Made by a program: the position numbers and the translations under genes. Below the pieces are notes generated by a model. The model was not told the origin of the DNA. It did not search any database and saw nothing but the letters and a program-made list of their open reading frames with translations. Below are positions 7,012-17,100 of a stretch of 18,543 nt of DNA, piece by piece. Within the stretch, counting starts at the first letter, position 1. Every line of letters begins with the position of its first letter. Origin of the DNA: WVWW01 sp041568335 (GTDB taxonomy: Bacteria > Acidobacteriota > Polarisedimenticolia > Polarisedimenticolales > Polarisedimenticolaceae); the NCBI GenBank assembly GCA_041568335.1, contig JBFFZZ010000031.1:1-18543 (forward strand). The letters are read 5' to 3'.

Positions 7012-9150
7012 GTGGATTCGCGACGAGCACGGCAGTGGGTGCAGGCGGGCGGGTTGCTCGTCTTCGGTTGGGTGCTGCTGCGCACGGCGTGGTTGTGTGA
7101 CGACGCCTTCATCTCCTTCCGCGTGGTCGAGAATGCGGTCTCCGGCCATGGTTTGCGGTGGAACATCGTGGACCGCGTCCAGGTCTTCACGCACCCGCTC
7201 TGGATGCTGTTGCACATCCCGTTTCGGGCGTTGAGTGGGGAGGTTTACTACACCTCGTTGGCGCTCTCCGGCGCGGCCTCGCTGGGAACGGTCTGGCTGC
7301 TCCTGGGCCGTGCCGCGACGACGATCCGGACGTCGGTGCTGGCGAGCGCCCTCGTGGTGTCGTCCAAGGCGTTCGTCGACTACTCGACGTCGGGCCTCGA
7401 GAACCCGCTCACCCACTTGCTCGTCCTGCTGTTCTTCGTCGCGGGCCTCGCGCAGGACGACCCGCGACGAGCTCTCCGGAACCAGGGTCTGCTCGCCGGC
7501 CTGCTCGTCGTCAACCGGCTCGATGCGTTGCTCCTCGTCCTGCCCTCGCTCGCGGTGAGCGTGTGGCGGTCGGGGCCGCGCCGCGGCTGGCGCGCGCTGG
7601 TCCCCGGTGCGGCGGTCGGCGCCGCCTGGTTCGTCTTCGCGACCTTCTACTACGGATCGCCGTTCCCCAACACGGCCCTCGCAAAGCTCGGCGCCGGAAC
7701 GGGGCTCGGAGAGATGCTGGGCCTGGGGCTGCGTTACCTCGCCGCGTCGGCGAGGGAAGACCCGGTGACCCTGTTGACGATTCTCGTGGCGCTGGTCGTT
7801 TCGGTACGGCGCCGGCACCACACTCCGGTCGCCGCCGGTGTCCTTCTCTATCTCCTGTACGTTCTCTGGATCGGTGGCGACTTCATGAACGGGCGGTTCC
7901 TGAGTGCGCCCTTTGCCCTGTCCGTCGCGATGCTGGTCCGCGAGGCCCCGGGGGTGCGCGGAGCCCGCGCGATCGCGGGCGCCGTAGTCGTGGTCGTCGT
8001 CGGCCTGTCCGCGGGCGCGCCTCTGCTCAGCGGGCCGGACTACGGCCGTACTCGAGAGAGTCTCATCGATCGCTACGGGATCGCCGACGAGCGCGCCTAC
8101 TACTTCAGAAACTCGGGGCTGTGGAACGGGGCCGCGACCGCCTTGCCGCGCGACGACAAGTGGCTGGAGGCCACGACCGCGCGGGAGTGCGGTTTCCCAC
8201 TGCTCATCGCCGGCGCGATCGGTTTTTACGGCCACGAGGTCGGCCCGACGGTTCACATCCTCGATTACAACGCCCTGGCCGACCCGGTCCTCGCCCGCCT
8301 GCCCGCGGTTCGAGAGGATCCGCTCTATTTGGACTGGTACCGCAACCTCGAAGGCCGGGAACCCGCGACGGGGCGACGAATCGGCCATTTCCTTCGCAAC
8401 ATCCCGGCCGGCTACGTGTCGTATCTGCTGGGAGACGACACGAAGTTCGACCACGAGCCCATGCGCCGTTACGTCGAGACCGTGACGACGGCCGCACGGG
8501 CACCGTTGTGGTCGAAAGAGAGGATCCGCGCCGCGTTCGACGTCGCCCTCGGTCGCGGCTTCGAGGGAATCGTTGGACCGGAGCTCATGCGGTTCCGACC
8601 CATCCCGATGGGCGAGATCCTCGCATCCGACGCGGATCCCGTGTTCGTCTCCACCGTGTCGGGCTGCGCGACGATGAACCAGGAGCCTGACCGGGCGCTG
8701 GGGGCCCTGCGCGCCGCCGTCGCGGGATGCGACGCCAACGGGCTCGCGTGGCGCTGTCTCGGCGGGGCTGCGCGGCGGGTGGGCCGATTCGAGGAGGCCG
8801 TGGCGGCGCATCGTCGGCTGGTCGCGATGGCACCACACTCGGACTGGGCGCATCTCGAGCTGGGACACACGTTGCTGGCGGCGCAACAGCCGCTGCTCGC
8901 CATCGATGCGCTCGAGCGCGCGCTCGAGCTCAACCGTTGGAACCTCACCGCACGGCGCGGGCTGGCGTCGGCTCTGGCGGGACTCGGCCGGTTGGACGAG
9001 GCGGTCGATGCGCTCGAGCAGGCGATCGCGTTGCGACCGAAACGCTCCCGTCTGTGGCGCGAGCTCGGGGAAGCCCGCGAGCTGGCCGGGGATACCGAGG
9101 GCGCCGCGGCGGCCCGCGACGAGGCCGCGCGGCTGGAGAGGCGAGAGTGA
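7012..9150 (+). CDS. GT-C glycosyltransferase-like membrane protein with C-terminal TPR domain
   Basis: The protein has 712 residues and two parts. The first ~320 residues are polytopic membrane protein with about ten hydrophobic segments. The first periplasmic loop begins with CDDAFISFR (Asp30, Asp31), then GHGLRWN and FTHPLW. This combination, with GGDFMNGRF near residue 285, is typical of the GT-C superfamily group that includes AftB and ZomB-type proteins. These use a lipid-phosphate sugar donor and an acidic first-loop motif on the outer face of the membrane. Residues ~330-550 form a soluble region. Residues ~558-712 hold about four TPRs (LAWRCLGGAARRVGRFEEA, AHLELGHTLLAAQQPLLA, ARRGLASALAGLGRLDEA, LWRELGEARELAGDTEGA). 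Start is GTG 7012 without a Shine-Dalgarno. The stop overlaps the next start by 4 bp, so the two are translationally coupled. Sugar and acceptor are unknown. Confidence 0.85.
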   Translation: MDSRRARQWVQAGGLLVFGWVLLRTAWLCDDAFISFRVVENAVSGHGLRWNIVDRVQVFTHPLWMLLHIPFRALSGEVYYTSLALSGAASLGTVWLLLGRAATTIRTSVLASALVVSSKAFVDYSTSGLENPLTHLLVLLFFVAGLAQDDPRRALRNQGLLAGLLVVNRLDALLLVLPSLAVSVWRSGPRRGWRALVPGAAVGAAWFVFATFYYGSPFPNTALAKLGAGTGLGEMLGLGLRYLAASAREDPVTLLTILVALVVSVRRRHHTPVAAGVLLYLLYVLWIGGDFMNGRFLSAPFALSVAMLVREAPGVRGARAIAGAVVVVVVGLSAGAPLLSGPDYGRTRESLIDRYGIADERAYYFRNSGLWNGAATALPRDDKWLEATTARECGFPLLIAGAIGFYGHEVGPTVHILDYNALADPVLARLPAVREDPLYLDWYRNLEGREPATGRRIGHFLRNIPAGYVSYLLGDDTKFDHEPMRRYVETVTTAARAPLWSKERIRAAFDVALGRGFEGIVGPELMRFRPIPMGEILASDADPVFVSTVSGCATMNQEPDRALGALRAAVAGCDANGLAWRCLGGAARRVGRFEEAVAAHRRLVAMAPHSDWAHLELGHTLLAAQQPLLAIDALERALELNRWNLTARRGLASALAGLGRLDEAVDALEQAIALRPKRSRLWRELGEARELAGDTEGAAAARDEAARLERRE

Positions 9151-10571
9151 CGAACGAATCGCACGGCGCCGCGTGGGAGCGAACCGACACCTGGCTCGCG
9201 GCGCTCTCCTTCCTGGCCGGCTTCGTCCCGCGATTCGTCTATCTGGCGGCGCTCGAGGTGGCGCCGTACGATCCGTGGCGCCACCTCCAGCTCGTGGACA
9301 ACGTCCGCGCGGGGCTCGGTTTCACGCTGTTCGACGGCCAGCCCTACCTCTGGTACAGCCCGGTCTGGCACGTGCTGGCCGCGGCGTTCCCCGATTTCGT
9401 CGAACCGGACCGGGTCGCGACGGCGCTTTCGGCGCTGGCCGTGCCGTTGTTCTACGGGTTCGTGCGCTCGGCCGAGGGCCGCAGGATCGCGTTCGTCGCC
9501 GCGCTGGTTTTGGCCCTCTGCGGTCCGGTGGTTCGATTCACCTGTCACCACGGCCCGGAGGCGTTTGCCTTGAGCCTGACGCTCGGTGCCCTGTGGCTGT
9601 CACGGGCGCGCGTGGCGTGGGTCTGGGCGGGTGTCGCCGGGCTCGTCTACGGGACCGCGTTGATCGCCCGGATGAACTTCCTGTTCGTCGCGCCGATATT
9701 CGTTCCGGCGCTGCGAACGCGGCGTCGCGGCGTCGCGTTCGCTGCAGGGGCCGTCGTCCCGCTCACGCTGTCGTGGTGGCGGAACCACACGATCATCTCG
9801 GCGCACGACTGGGTCTTCACCTGGGACGGGTTGGCGACCCGGAGCGGAGATTTCACTCCGTTGTCGACGCTGATCGTTCAGCTCCATCCGGCCGTGAGCG
9901 AAGGCCTGCGCCGGCTCCACGAGATCGTGGTGCCGTCGCCCGAATGGACCCGGTCGTGGTGGCTCGTCGCGTTCGTCGTGCTCGGCGTGGGGTGCGCGCT
10001 GATCGCGCGGCGCCTCTGGATCGCGCTCACGGTCGCCGGGACGTTGGTCTACTTTCTCGCGCTGGACAGCGGCATGTCGTCGAACTACTTCCGCATCTAC
10101 CTGGTGCTGTTTCCAGCGTTTGCATACGCGGTGGCGGTCATCGGGGATCGCATCGCACGATGGCGCGCGGCGGGCACTGTCCTCGCCGTCGCGTTCGTTC
10201 TGGCCGGGGCGCCGATGTTCCGTCCGCCGGCGGCGGTGCCGGACGAGATGACGGCGCCACCGGCCGGCATGCTCGAGAACGAGCTCTACCTGGTCAACAG
10301 CGGCTTCTTTCATCCCGAGTGTCTGATCCGGCAGTTTCCGGACAGCCGTTTCCTGGGTCTGCCGATCGACGGCGAGCAGCTCGAGGAGTTTCTCGCGGCG
10401 TATCCGCAGGCGCGCCGGATCCTGTGGCACGGCTTCAGCATTCAGGACGGCGTGCGCGAGGCGCTGATCGCACGACCGGGGACCGTGCAGCTCCGAAGCG
10501 GGCTGAACGGCTTCGACCGCCGCTATACGGTGCTGGCGCTCGACGGCGATTCGACGGCCACCGACCCCTGA
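9147..10571 (+). CDS. Second polytopic GT-C-like membrane protein
   Basis: The protein has 474 residues with about nine to eleven hydrophobic segments between residues 16 and ~360, then a soluble C-terminal part of ~110 residues. The first loop after helix 1 reads APYDPWRHLQL (Asp42, His46). A DPxxH motif in this position recalls the acidic first-loop motif of GT-C enzymes, including the STT3/AglB oligosaccharyltransferases. YSPVWH follows near residue 70. A lipid-linked sugar transferase role on the outer leaflet is therefore likely but not proven. The GTG at 9147 overlaps the TGA of the upstream gene (GTGA) and has GGAGAGG six bases before it, which fixes the start. The gene stops 16 bp before the convergent GYD gene. 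With the TPR-bearing partner it probably serves one surface-glycan or glycoprotein pathway (inference). Confidence 0.8.
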   Translation: MTNESHGAAWERTDTWLAALSFLAGFVPRFVYLAALEVAPYDPWRHLQLVDNVRAGLGFTLFDGQPYLWYSPVWHVLAAAFPDFVEPDRVATALSALAVPLFYGFVRSAEGRRIAFVAALVLALCGPVVRFTCHHGPEAFALSLTLGALWLSRARVAWVWAGVAGLVYGTALIARMNFLFVAPIFVPALRTRRRGVAFAAGAVVPLTLSWWRNHTIISAHDWVFTWDGLATRSGDFTPLSTLIVQLHPAVSEGLRRLHEIVVPSPEWTRSWWLVAFVVLGVGCALIARRLWIALTVAGTLVYFLALDSGMSSNYFRIYLVLFPAFAYAVAVIGDRIARWRAAGTVLAVAFVLAGAPMFRPPAAVPDEMTAPPAGMLENELYLVNSGFFHPECLIRQFPDSRFLGLPIDGEQLEEFLAAYPQARRILWHGFSIQDGVREALIARPGTVQLRSGLNGFDRRYTVLALDGDSTATDP

Positions 10572-10587
10572 GTCCGGCCCATTCGGG

Positions 10588-10875
10588 TCAGCCCTCGATC
10601 AAGTCCTGCGCTTCGGCCCACTCGAAGGCACGGAGCGTGGTCGTGCGGACGTTGCCGGCCGCGCCCAGCTGCAGGAAGATCGACGCCGCGATCTCGTCGC
10701 TGGGGGCTTCGAGGATCAGACAACCGTCGTGCGAGCCGATCGTCCAGTACTGAGCGATCACCCGCGCGCCCGCCTTCTCCGCCAGCTTGTTGAAATGATC
10801 GGCGCGATGGGGCGAGTCCTTGATGTTCCGGATGCCCTGGTCCGTGTAGTCCAGCAACGCGATAAAGGTGTGCAT
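10588..10875 (-). CDS. GYD-domain protein, 95 residues
   Basis: This small soluble protein (MHTFIALLDYTDQGIRNIKD at the N terminus) matches the GYD-type family. It has an initial beta-strand, the TDQGIRNIKDSP motif, a helix (DHFNKLAEKAGARVI), then YWTIGSHDGCLILEAPSDEIAASIFLQLGAAG in part. These proteins adopt a ferredoxin-like alpha/beta fold and usually form dimers; their function is not established. The ATG at 10875-10873 is preferred over an upstream in-frame start at 10902, because GGGAGG lies 5 bases before it. Length is normal for the family, so the gene looks intact. It is transcribed divergently from the giant secreted protein and convergently with the GT-C pair. Confidence 0.85.
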   Translation of the reverse strand: MHTFIALLDYTDQGIRNIKDSPHRADHFNKLAEKAGARVIAQYWTIGSHDGCLILEAPSDEIAASIFLQLGAAGNVRTTTLRAFEWAEAQDLIEG

Positions 10876-10880
10876 TGGCG

Positions 10881-10886
10881 CCTCCC
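10881..10886 (-). promoter_or_regulatory. Ribosome binding site of the GYD gene
   Basis: GGGAGG on the minus strand ends 5 bases before the ATG at 10875. This selects the shorter reading of the gene. Confidence 0.65.
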
Positions 10887-10970
10887 GTGCTCCGCCTGGC
10901 AACCCTCATGGTAATCAAATCGGGGGTCACGTCGGGAGAAAACCTGGAAATCCGACAAAAAGGCGCCGGT

Positions 10971-10989
10971 GCATCGCGCCGCGCGATGC
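10971..10989. repeat. 19-bp perfect inverted repeat, possible operator
   Basis: GCATCGCG-CCG-CGCGATGC has 8-bp arms and a 3-bp spacer. It sits 96 bp upstream of the GYD start and about 200 bp upstream of the giant gene. No T-run follows directly on either strand. Confidence 0.45.
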
Positions 10990-11068
10990 GTCCCGCCGCC
11001 GCCGACTCGGAAACTATTGCAAGAAACACGCTTTCTGGAGGTGACACATAAGGAGCAACGGTCCGCAA

Positions 11069-11101
11069 GGGTCGCCCCCTAGCGGTGGCGACCCCTCTTT
11101 T
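11069..11101 (+). terminator. Terminator-like hairpin in the leader of the giant gene
   Basis: GGGTCGCC (11069-11076) and GGCGACCC (11087-11094) pair perfectly over 8 bp around a 10-base loop, followed by CTCTTTT (11095-11101). No gene end lies just upstream on this strand, so it may attenuate transcription into the 11191 gene. The base run GTCC-GCAA-GGGT (11061-11072) could form a small GNRA-loop hairpin that competes for the first arm. No known riboswitch class could be assigned. Confidence 0.5.
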
Positions 11102-11126
11102 GGAAACGTATAAGAAGACGGACTTT

Positions 11127-11142
11127 CTCTCCTTACGGAGAG
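11127..11142 (+). other. Stem-loop in the 5' UTR of the giant gene
   Basis: CTCTCC-TTAC-GGAGAG forms a 6-bp stem with a four-base loop, and flanking GGA/TCC could extend it with a bulge. It lies 48 bases before the ATG and leaves the ribosome binding site free, so it may stabilise the mRNA 5' end. Confidence 0.4.
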
Positions 11143-11177
11143 TCCCTGCTCGACCCACGCACGTTTCGTCCCGGAAC

Positions 11178-11183
11178 AGGAGA
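11178..11183 (+). promoter_or_regulatory. Ribosome binding site of the giant secreted protein gene
   Basis: AGGAGA lies 7 bases before the ATG at 11191 and supports that start, which opens directly onto a signal peptide. Confidence 0.7.
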
Positions 11184-11190
11184 TCCGTTC

Positions 11191-14100
11191 ATGATCCGCA
11201 GATTTGGTTCCTCAGCGCTTTGTCTTTCCATCGCGACGATCGCGATGCTGGCGACGACGACGAGCTCGTCGGCGACGGACGAGGGTTCGAACGCGCGGCC
11301 GTCCTCGACCCGCGGCCCGCAGCCTGCCGCTTCTTCATCCGGCGGGCAGTGCCGGGCGCCGATCGGCCCGGGCGCCGAGTCGTCGATCGGTCGCGCGGTG
11401 ATCGAACGCAGCGCGCCCGGGACGTGGCGTCGCGATCTCAAGTTCAGCGATCCCGTCGTGCGCCGGCCGAACAGCGGGGCCGGGACCGTGATCTCGCCGG
11501 AGGGGCCGACCCCGCTCCGTAAGCCCGGTGGCGGACGCTGGCTCGAGGGCTACCGGCCGACGACCCCGAAGGCCCAGGCCGAATACAAGCAGTGGCTCGA
11601 GGACAACGCGACCGTGGGCTCGATCGAGACCAAGATGTTGCGCTCGGATGAGGTGCCCAGCTACCAGGACAACCTGTTCAACCCGCAGATGGCGCAAAAG
11701 GGCGGCGGGACGCCGACCGAGTACATCGTCCGGACCGACGTCGCCACGGCCTCGGTCGTGGACCCGAAAACCATGCCGCTGAGGGCGGCCGCCGAAAAAG
11801 ACAAGCCCCAGAGCGACTTCAACCGTTCCGGGCTCACCCACGACCAGTACCGCGAGCTGAAAGAGCTCGCGGCCAACCGCACGGAGGAGACCGTCGGCGC
11901 GCAGGACGCGGATCTCACCCCGGCGACCCGCGCCCCGAGCCCCTTGATCATGTCGTTCGACGCGATCGGCGCCCAGGGCGGCGTCCCGCCGGACCCGATC
12001 ATGGCGGCGGGGCGAAGCCACGTCGTCGCGGTCGTCAATTCCCACTACCAGGTGTATGACAAGACCGGGGCTGCGTTGACCGGCGTGATTGCCGTCGACG
12101 ACCTGTTCGCCACCGTCCCGCAATGTATCGGCACGTTCGACCCCTTCATCGACTACGACGAGGAGGCCGATCGCTTCGTCATGGGGATGGACGACTTCGC
12201 CGGCAACGACTCCTACTTCTGTATCGCCGCGACGCAGACCGGCGACCCGACCGGTGCGTGGAACGTTTACTCGTTCCGCTCGGACGTGATGGTGCCGACC
12301 ACCGGCTCCGACTTCCCGCACATGGGGATCGGCCTGGACGCGGTCTACATCAGCGCCAACATGTTCAACGACGGCGGTGGTTACAGCCACATCCGCGTCT
12401 GGGCCGTCAGCAAGACCGACCTCTACGCGGGCACGCCGCTGACGGTCGCCGAGGCCAACCTCTCCAGCTCGCCCTATTTCACCGCGCAGCCGGTCAAGAT
12501 CCACGGCTTCCTGTCCGGCGGCTGGCCGGCCCCGGGAACCCCGCACTACTTCGTGTCGCACAACGGGAGCTCGACGGTACGGCTGTGGAGCTGGACCGAC
12601 CCCTTCAACCTGGCACCGGCGATGTACGGCGACGTGAGCTCGACCAATAACGGCGCGCCGCCGAACGCCCCCGAGCTGGGCGGCGGCACCCTCAACGACA
12701 CCTCCACTGCGGACTTCCTCGACGCCGAATACCGCGGCGGGTTCCTCTACACGACACGCGCGGTGTTCTGCAACATCGGTGGTGGTGCTGCGGAATCCTG
12801 CATCGACTGGCTGAAGATCGACGTCTCCGGCGCCAGCCCGTCGCTGGCGGAGCAGCAGTCCGGCGGCGCTTACGGCTCGGCGAACCAGTTCCGCTACTAC
12901 CCGGACATCTCCGTCGACCGTGCGGAGAACATCGCGATCGGCTACACGAAATCGGCGTCGACGACCTACACCGAGGTGTGGGTCACCGGTCGCGAGTTCG
13001 GCGACCCGGTCGGCACGTTGCAAACCGAAACGCAACAACGCGCGGGTCTCGGCAACTACACCGACGGTGTGGGCTGCGGTGGGACGTGCGACCGCTGGGG
13101 TGACTACAGCGGGATGACCGTCGACCCCGACGGTTGCACCTTCTGGTACATCGGGGAGTTCTCCGATGGCGGCTTCGCCGCCTGGGAGACCAGCATCGGG
13201 GCCTACAAGTTCCCGTCCTGCAGCGTCGAATCCCTGGTCAACCTCAGCAAGGCCACGTTCAACTGTGGCGAGGAGCTCACGGTCACGGTCGACGATTCGA
13301 CGGCGCTGACCGAGGCGGAGGTCTCGGCCCAGACGGTCGTCACCACGTCGTCGGGCGACTCCGAGACGATTCCCGTGGGCAAGTGGCAGGGCTCCGGGTG
13401 CACCGGCAACGCCTGCACCCAGTGGAGCAGCAAGCTGCCGACGAGCGGTGATGCGGGTGCCAACGACGACGGCGTCGTCAACGTCGCCGACAGCGGCACG
13501 ATCACCGTCGACTACACCGATCTCCACCCCGGTCACTCCAACCAGAGCCGCACGGTCAACGTCGATTGCCAGACCCGCTTCGACGACGGCGGCTTCCTGA
13601 TCGACGGCGGCTGCGAGAACGGCGAGGGCACCGAGCTGTACCGCGAGTACCTCGACGCCGGCGAGCTGATCGCCTACACGGCCGGGTTCTTCAACCCGCC
13701 GTCGGCCCCGGCGCTGACGGATGTCCGGGCAAGCCTGTCGCTCACCGGCGATGCGGCCTCGATGGTCACGATCTACAACCCGACGGTCGAGGTCGGCCCG
13801 GTCGGCCAGGGACAGCTCGGCGGCGCCGTGTTCTACCTGCTCGTCGATCCCGGCGTGGACACCGCGTCGTTGCGGATGACACCGCTCAGCTTGAACATCA
13901 ACCTCACGTCCCCCGCGGACGGCTTCACCGTGCCGCAGGTGCTGGTGCAAGATCAATTCGTCCAGGCCGACGACAACATCGTCGAGCTCTCGGAGTGCTT
14001 CAACTTCGAAGCCGACGCCCAGGGCTTCACGAACGAGCGTTACGAGTTCAGCTACACCTGCGGCTCGGCGGAAGGGTGCATCCCGACGCGTGTCGTCAAC

Positions 14101-17100
14101 ACCGTCGTGGCGCCATGGACCCGCGGCGGCGGCTGCTTCAGCGAAACGCGGACGGACCAGCCCGACCCGAGCTGCGATGTCGGCGGGACGTTTGCGTTCA
14201 AATCCAACTTCAACCTCAACTCGTGCACGCCCTTCGACCAGTCGAACAACGAGCTGACGGACGATTTGCTGTATAGCCCGATCTTCTCCCCCGTCAACAC
14301 GGGCGATGCGGGCACCAACCAGCCGTGGCAGTTCCGCTGGAAGTACGCCGATTGGTTCTTCTTCTCCGAACACGAGGACGCGTCGGGTCAGACCGGGGCC
14401 GCGTACGCGCACTTCTGGGACGACAACTACACGGGCCCGGTGGACCCGGATCCGAACGAGAACGAGACCTACCCCTGGTTCCTCGGCTTCTTCACCTACG
14501 GCAACCAAGATTGGGACAGCGGCACGCCGTGGGATCCGATGAACCCGCCCGCCAACTACGACTCGGTCAACTTCCCCGCGACGGCGTCGGGTGAGGCCAC
14601 GCCGGGCCTCAATTGGCGCTGGGTCCACGAGCTCTTCGACACCGACTTCGGCGGCGATCCGGAGGCGACGGTGGCGCTCAACGGCACGGCGATCGACAAC
14701 ATGCAGCTGGTCTACGACCAGTACCACTTGATGGAACAGATCGGCATCTGCAGCGGTGCGGCCGGTACCGTGGCGTTCGACCAGTTCGCCTACTACGAGT
14801 GCCCGGGTGGGGATCTCGGCGTCGCGGTGCTCGACGCCAACGCCGGCGCTTCGGTCACGGTCACCGTGACCTCCGACGGAACGGGCGACAGCGAGACCTT
14901 CTCAATCGCAGGTGGCGGGCCGAACTACGAAGGCACGATGGCCTACTCCACCAGCGACGGTACGGCCGCGGACGACGGCATCCTGTACGTCACGCCGCAG
15001 GACACCGTCCGGGTCAGCTACGACGACACGAACCCGGTGGAGACCGTGACCAACGCGGCGTTCATCGACTGCCCCGGCGGCAACGTGGTCGTCGTGGGTG
15101 TCGCCGGCCTGCAGGACGACGGGAACGGCGACGGCGACCCGCACGCGGATCAGAACGAGACGGTCGATCTGTCGCTGACGCTCCGCAACGACACGAGCGG
15201 CCCGCTGACCAACGTCAAGGCGGTGATCAGCACCAACGATCCGTCGATCGGCTGCATCCTCAAGGCCGAGGCCAGCTTCGGCACGATCACGCCCAACGGC
15301 GGGACGGCGTCCAACAACCTGGCCACCGATCCGTTCACCTTCCAGGTCGCGGATCTGGCAGCGCAGTGCACCGATCCGGGCACGACGCCGACGCCGAGCT
15401 TCGACGTGTTCATCACCGCCGACGGGCTGATCGCGGCGGACGCGCCGCAGGCCTTCTCGCTGCGGCTGGACGTCAACGATCTCGGCAGCACCGTCGTCCT
15501 CACCGAGGATTTCGATGGTGCGCAACCCGCCGGTTGGACCCACGGGGTCGGCCCCGGGGACGAGGACGGCGTCCTCGGCAACGGAGCCGGGGGCCTGCCC
15601 TGCAGCCCGTACGGCGACAACTGGTTCTGGCGCAACAGCGGCGGCAACACCGGCGGCGGTTTCTTCTGCTGGAACGACCCCGCGGACAACTTCCCGAACG
15701 GGACCTACGACGACCTGCTCGACGCCGAGCTGATCTCACCGGCGATCGTCATCCCGGCGGGCGGAACCTCGGCGACGCTGACCTTCGACCACGAGTACAA
15801 GTTCGCCGACGCCAACAATCCACCGCTGCTCGCCGACGGGGCGGTCGTCTACTACCGCGTCAACGGCGGCGCGTGGATCAAGATCGACTCCTTGCCGTAC
15901 GACGGTCCGCTGATCTGGAACACCTACTGCAACCCGTTGTGCAACGGCGGGGAGTCGCTGTTCGACGCGAGCCCGCCGGCGACGATCGACTGTTCGACAG
16001 AGAACAACAATAACGGGGAAAACGTCTTCAACCGGGAGTTCAACGCGACGGTGAACTGGACCACGGCGCAGGCGACCGTGCTGGGGCTCAGCGGCGCGGA
16101 CACCATCGAGTTCCGCTGGCGCGTGGGCTCGATGAACGGCGCGACCGCCTTCGGGCTCGACACGTCCGGCGGCTACGGCCTCGACAACGTCCAGGTCGAT
16201 TCGAACTCGCAGGAGTGCGACAGCGCGGTCGTGGTGCCGTCGAACACCTGTAGCCTGGGCTTCGAATCGGCGAGCAACCTGACCCAGCAGTGCGGTGACG
16301 GCGACTCCCTCGTCGAGCCCGGCGAGGAGTGGTCCGTCGACGTCCGGCTGATCAACGACACCGAGTCCACCGCGGTCAACACCGTGGCGGACCTCACGGT
16401 CAACGCCGGCGGCGTCCAGGCGACGGTCTCGGGGAACCCGGGACAGTACGGGACGCTCGCGCCCAAGGCGAAGGCCAGCGAGACCTACTCGTTCATCGTC
16501 GACCAGGGCGCGACCTGCGTCGACGACATCGATTTCGACGTCACCAACATCATGGACAACGCGACCATGCACCCCGATGAGCTCAACGCGTTCGCGGTCC
16601 AGGTCGGGGGCGTCGGTGTCCAGGAGACCGGCTTCCAGGGAACCGATCCGCTGGACTCGTTCGGCGCGATCGCCGGCTCGATCGTGTCGCCGCAGTTCTC
16701 GCTCGTGAGCGCGGACACCGCGACGCTGAGCTACGACTTCCAGGCGCTCTTCGCGCCGGGTACCGAGATCGCGTCGCAGGACACCCCGCTCAACAACGTG
16801 ATCTCGAACAGCGCCCAGTCGACGTTGAGCCCCGAGTTCAACATCGAGACCACGACCACGACGGCGGCGAGCGTGAGCTGGACGTCGTTGATCAGTAACA
16901 ACGTCGATCGGTGTACGCGCGTGACGCTGTTCGCACCGGGCGGAGCGTCGACGATTCTCAAGAACCTCCTGGAGCCCCCCGCCATTCCGTATGACGTGCT
17001 GGCTTTCTACAACACAAACGGACCCGGCCAGTACACCATCGAGCTGTTCGACTCGGGCGGCGGTGGGTGCCAGGGTTCGTCATCGCTCGCCGGAACGACG

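Larger units (their letters stand above)
10876..11190. other. Divergent intergenic region and leader of the giant secreted protein
   Basis: This 315-bp region holds no convincing gene. It contains the GYD ribosome binding site, a 19-bp palindrome (10971-10989), a terminator-like hairpin (11069-11101), a possible -10 box TATAAG (11109-11114), a second hairpin (11127-11142) and the ribosome binding site of the 11191 gene. The promoter driving the hairpins cannot be fixed; TTGCAA at 11015-11020 has no -10 partner at normal spacing. Confidence 0.6.

Noticed and set aside
6814..8886. Extension of the sigma-like frame upstream to make a 946-residue protein
   Set aside because: The extra sequence is antisense to the GT-C gene and is low-complexity. 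Conserved region 1.2 begins just after the ATG at 6813.
8727..9146. In-frame N-terminal extension of the second GT-C-like gene
   Set aside because: It lies inside the TPR-coding region of the upstream gene and is Arg/Gly/Ala shadow. GTG 9147 has a good ribosome binding site and the usual GTGA overlap.
11041..11082. Possible leader peptide starting at GTG 11041 (13 codons, stop TAG before the second hairpin arm)
   Set aside because: The GGAG directly abuts the GTG with no spacer, and the peptide has no run of regulatory codons.
10990..11101. c-di-GMP-I (GEMM) riboswitch
   Set aside because: Only scattered similarity is present; the conserved paired core and the tetraloop receptor cannot be laid out. 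Kept as an unassigned leader instead.
11335..14727. 1130-codon open frame antisense to the giant gene
   Set aside because: It is rich in Arg, Val, Asp and Gly with no signal peptide, motif or ribosome binding site. The + strand frame has a signal peptide and coherent domains. Long antisense frames are expected in GC-rich genes.
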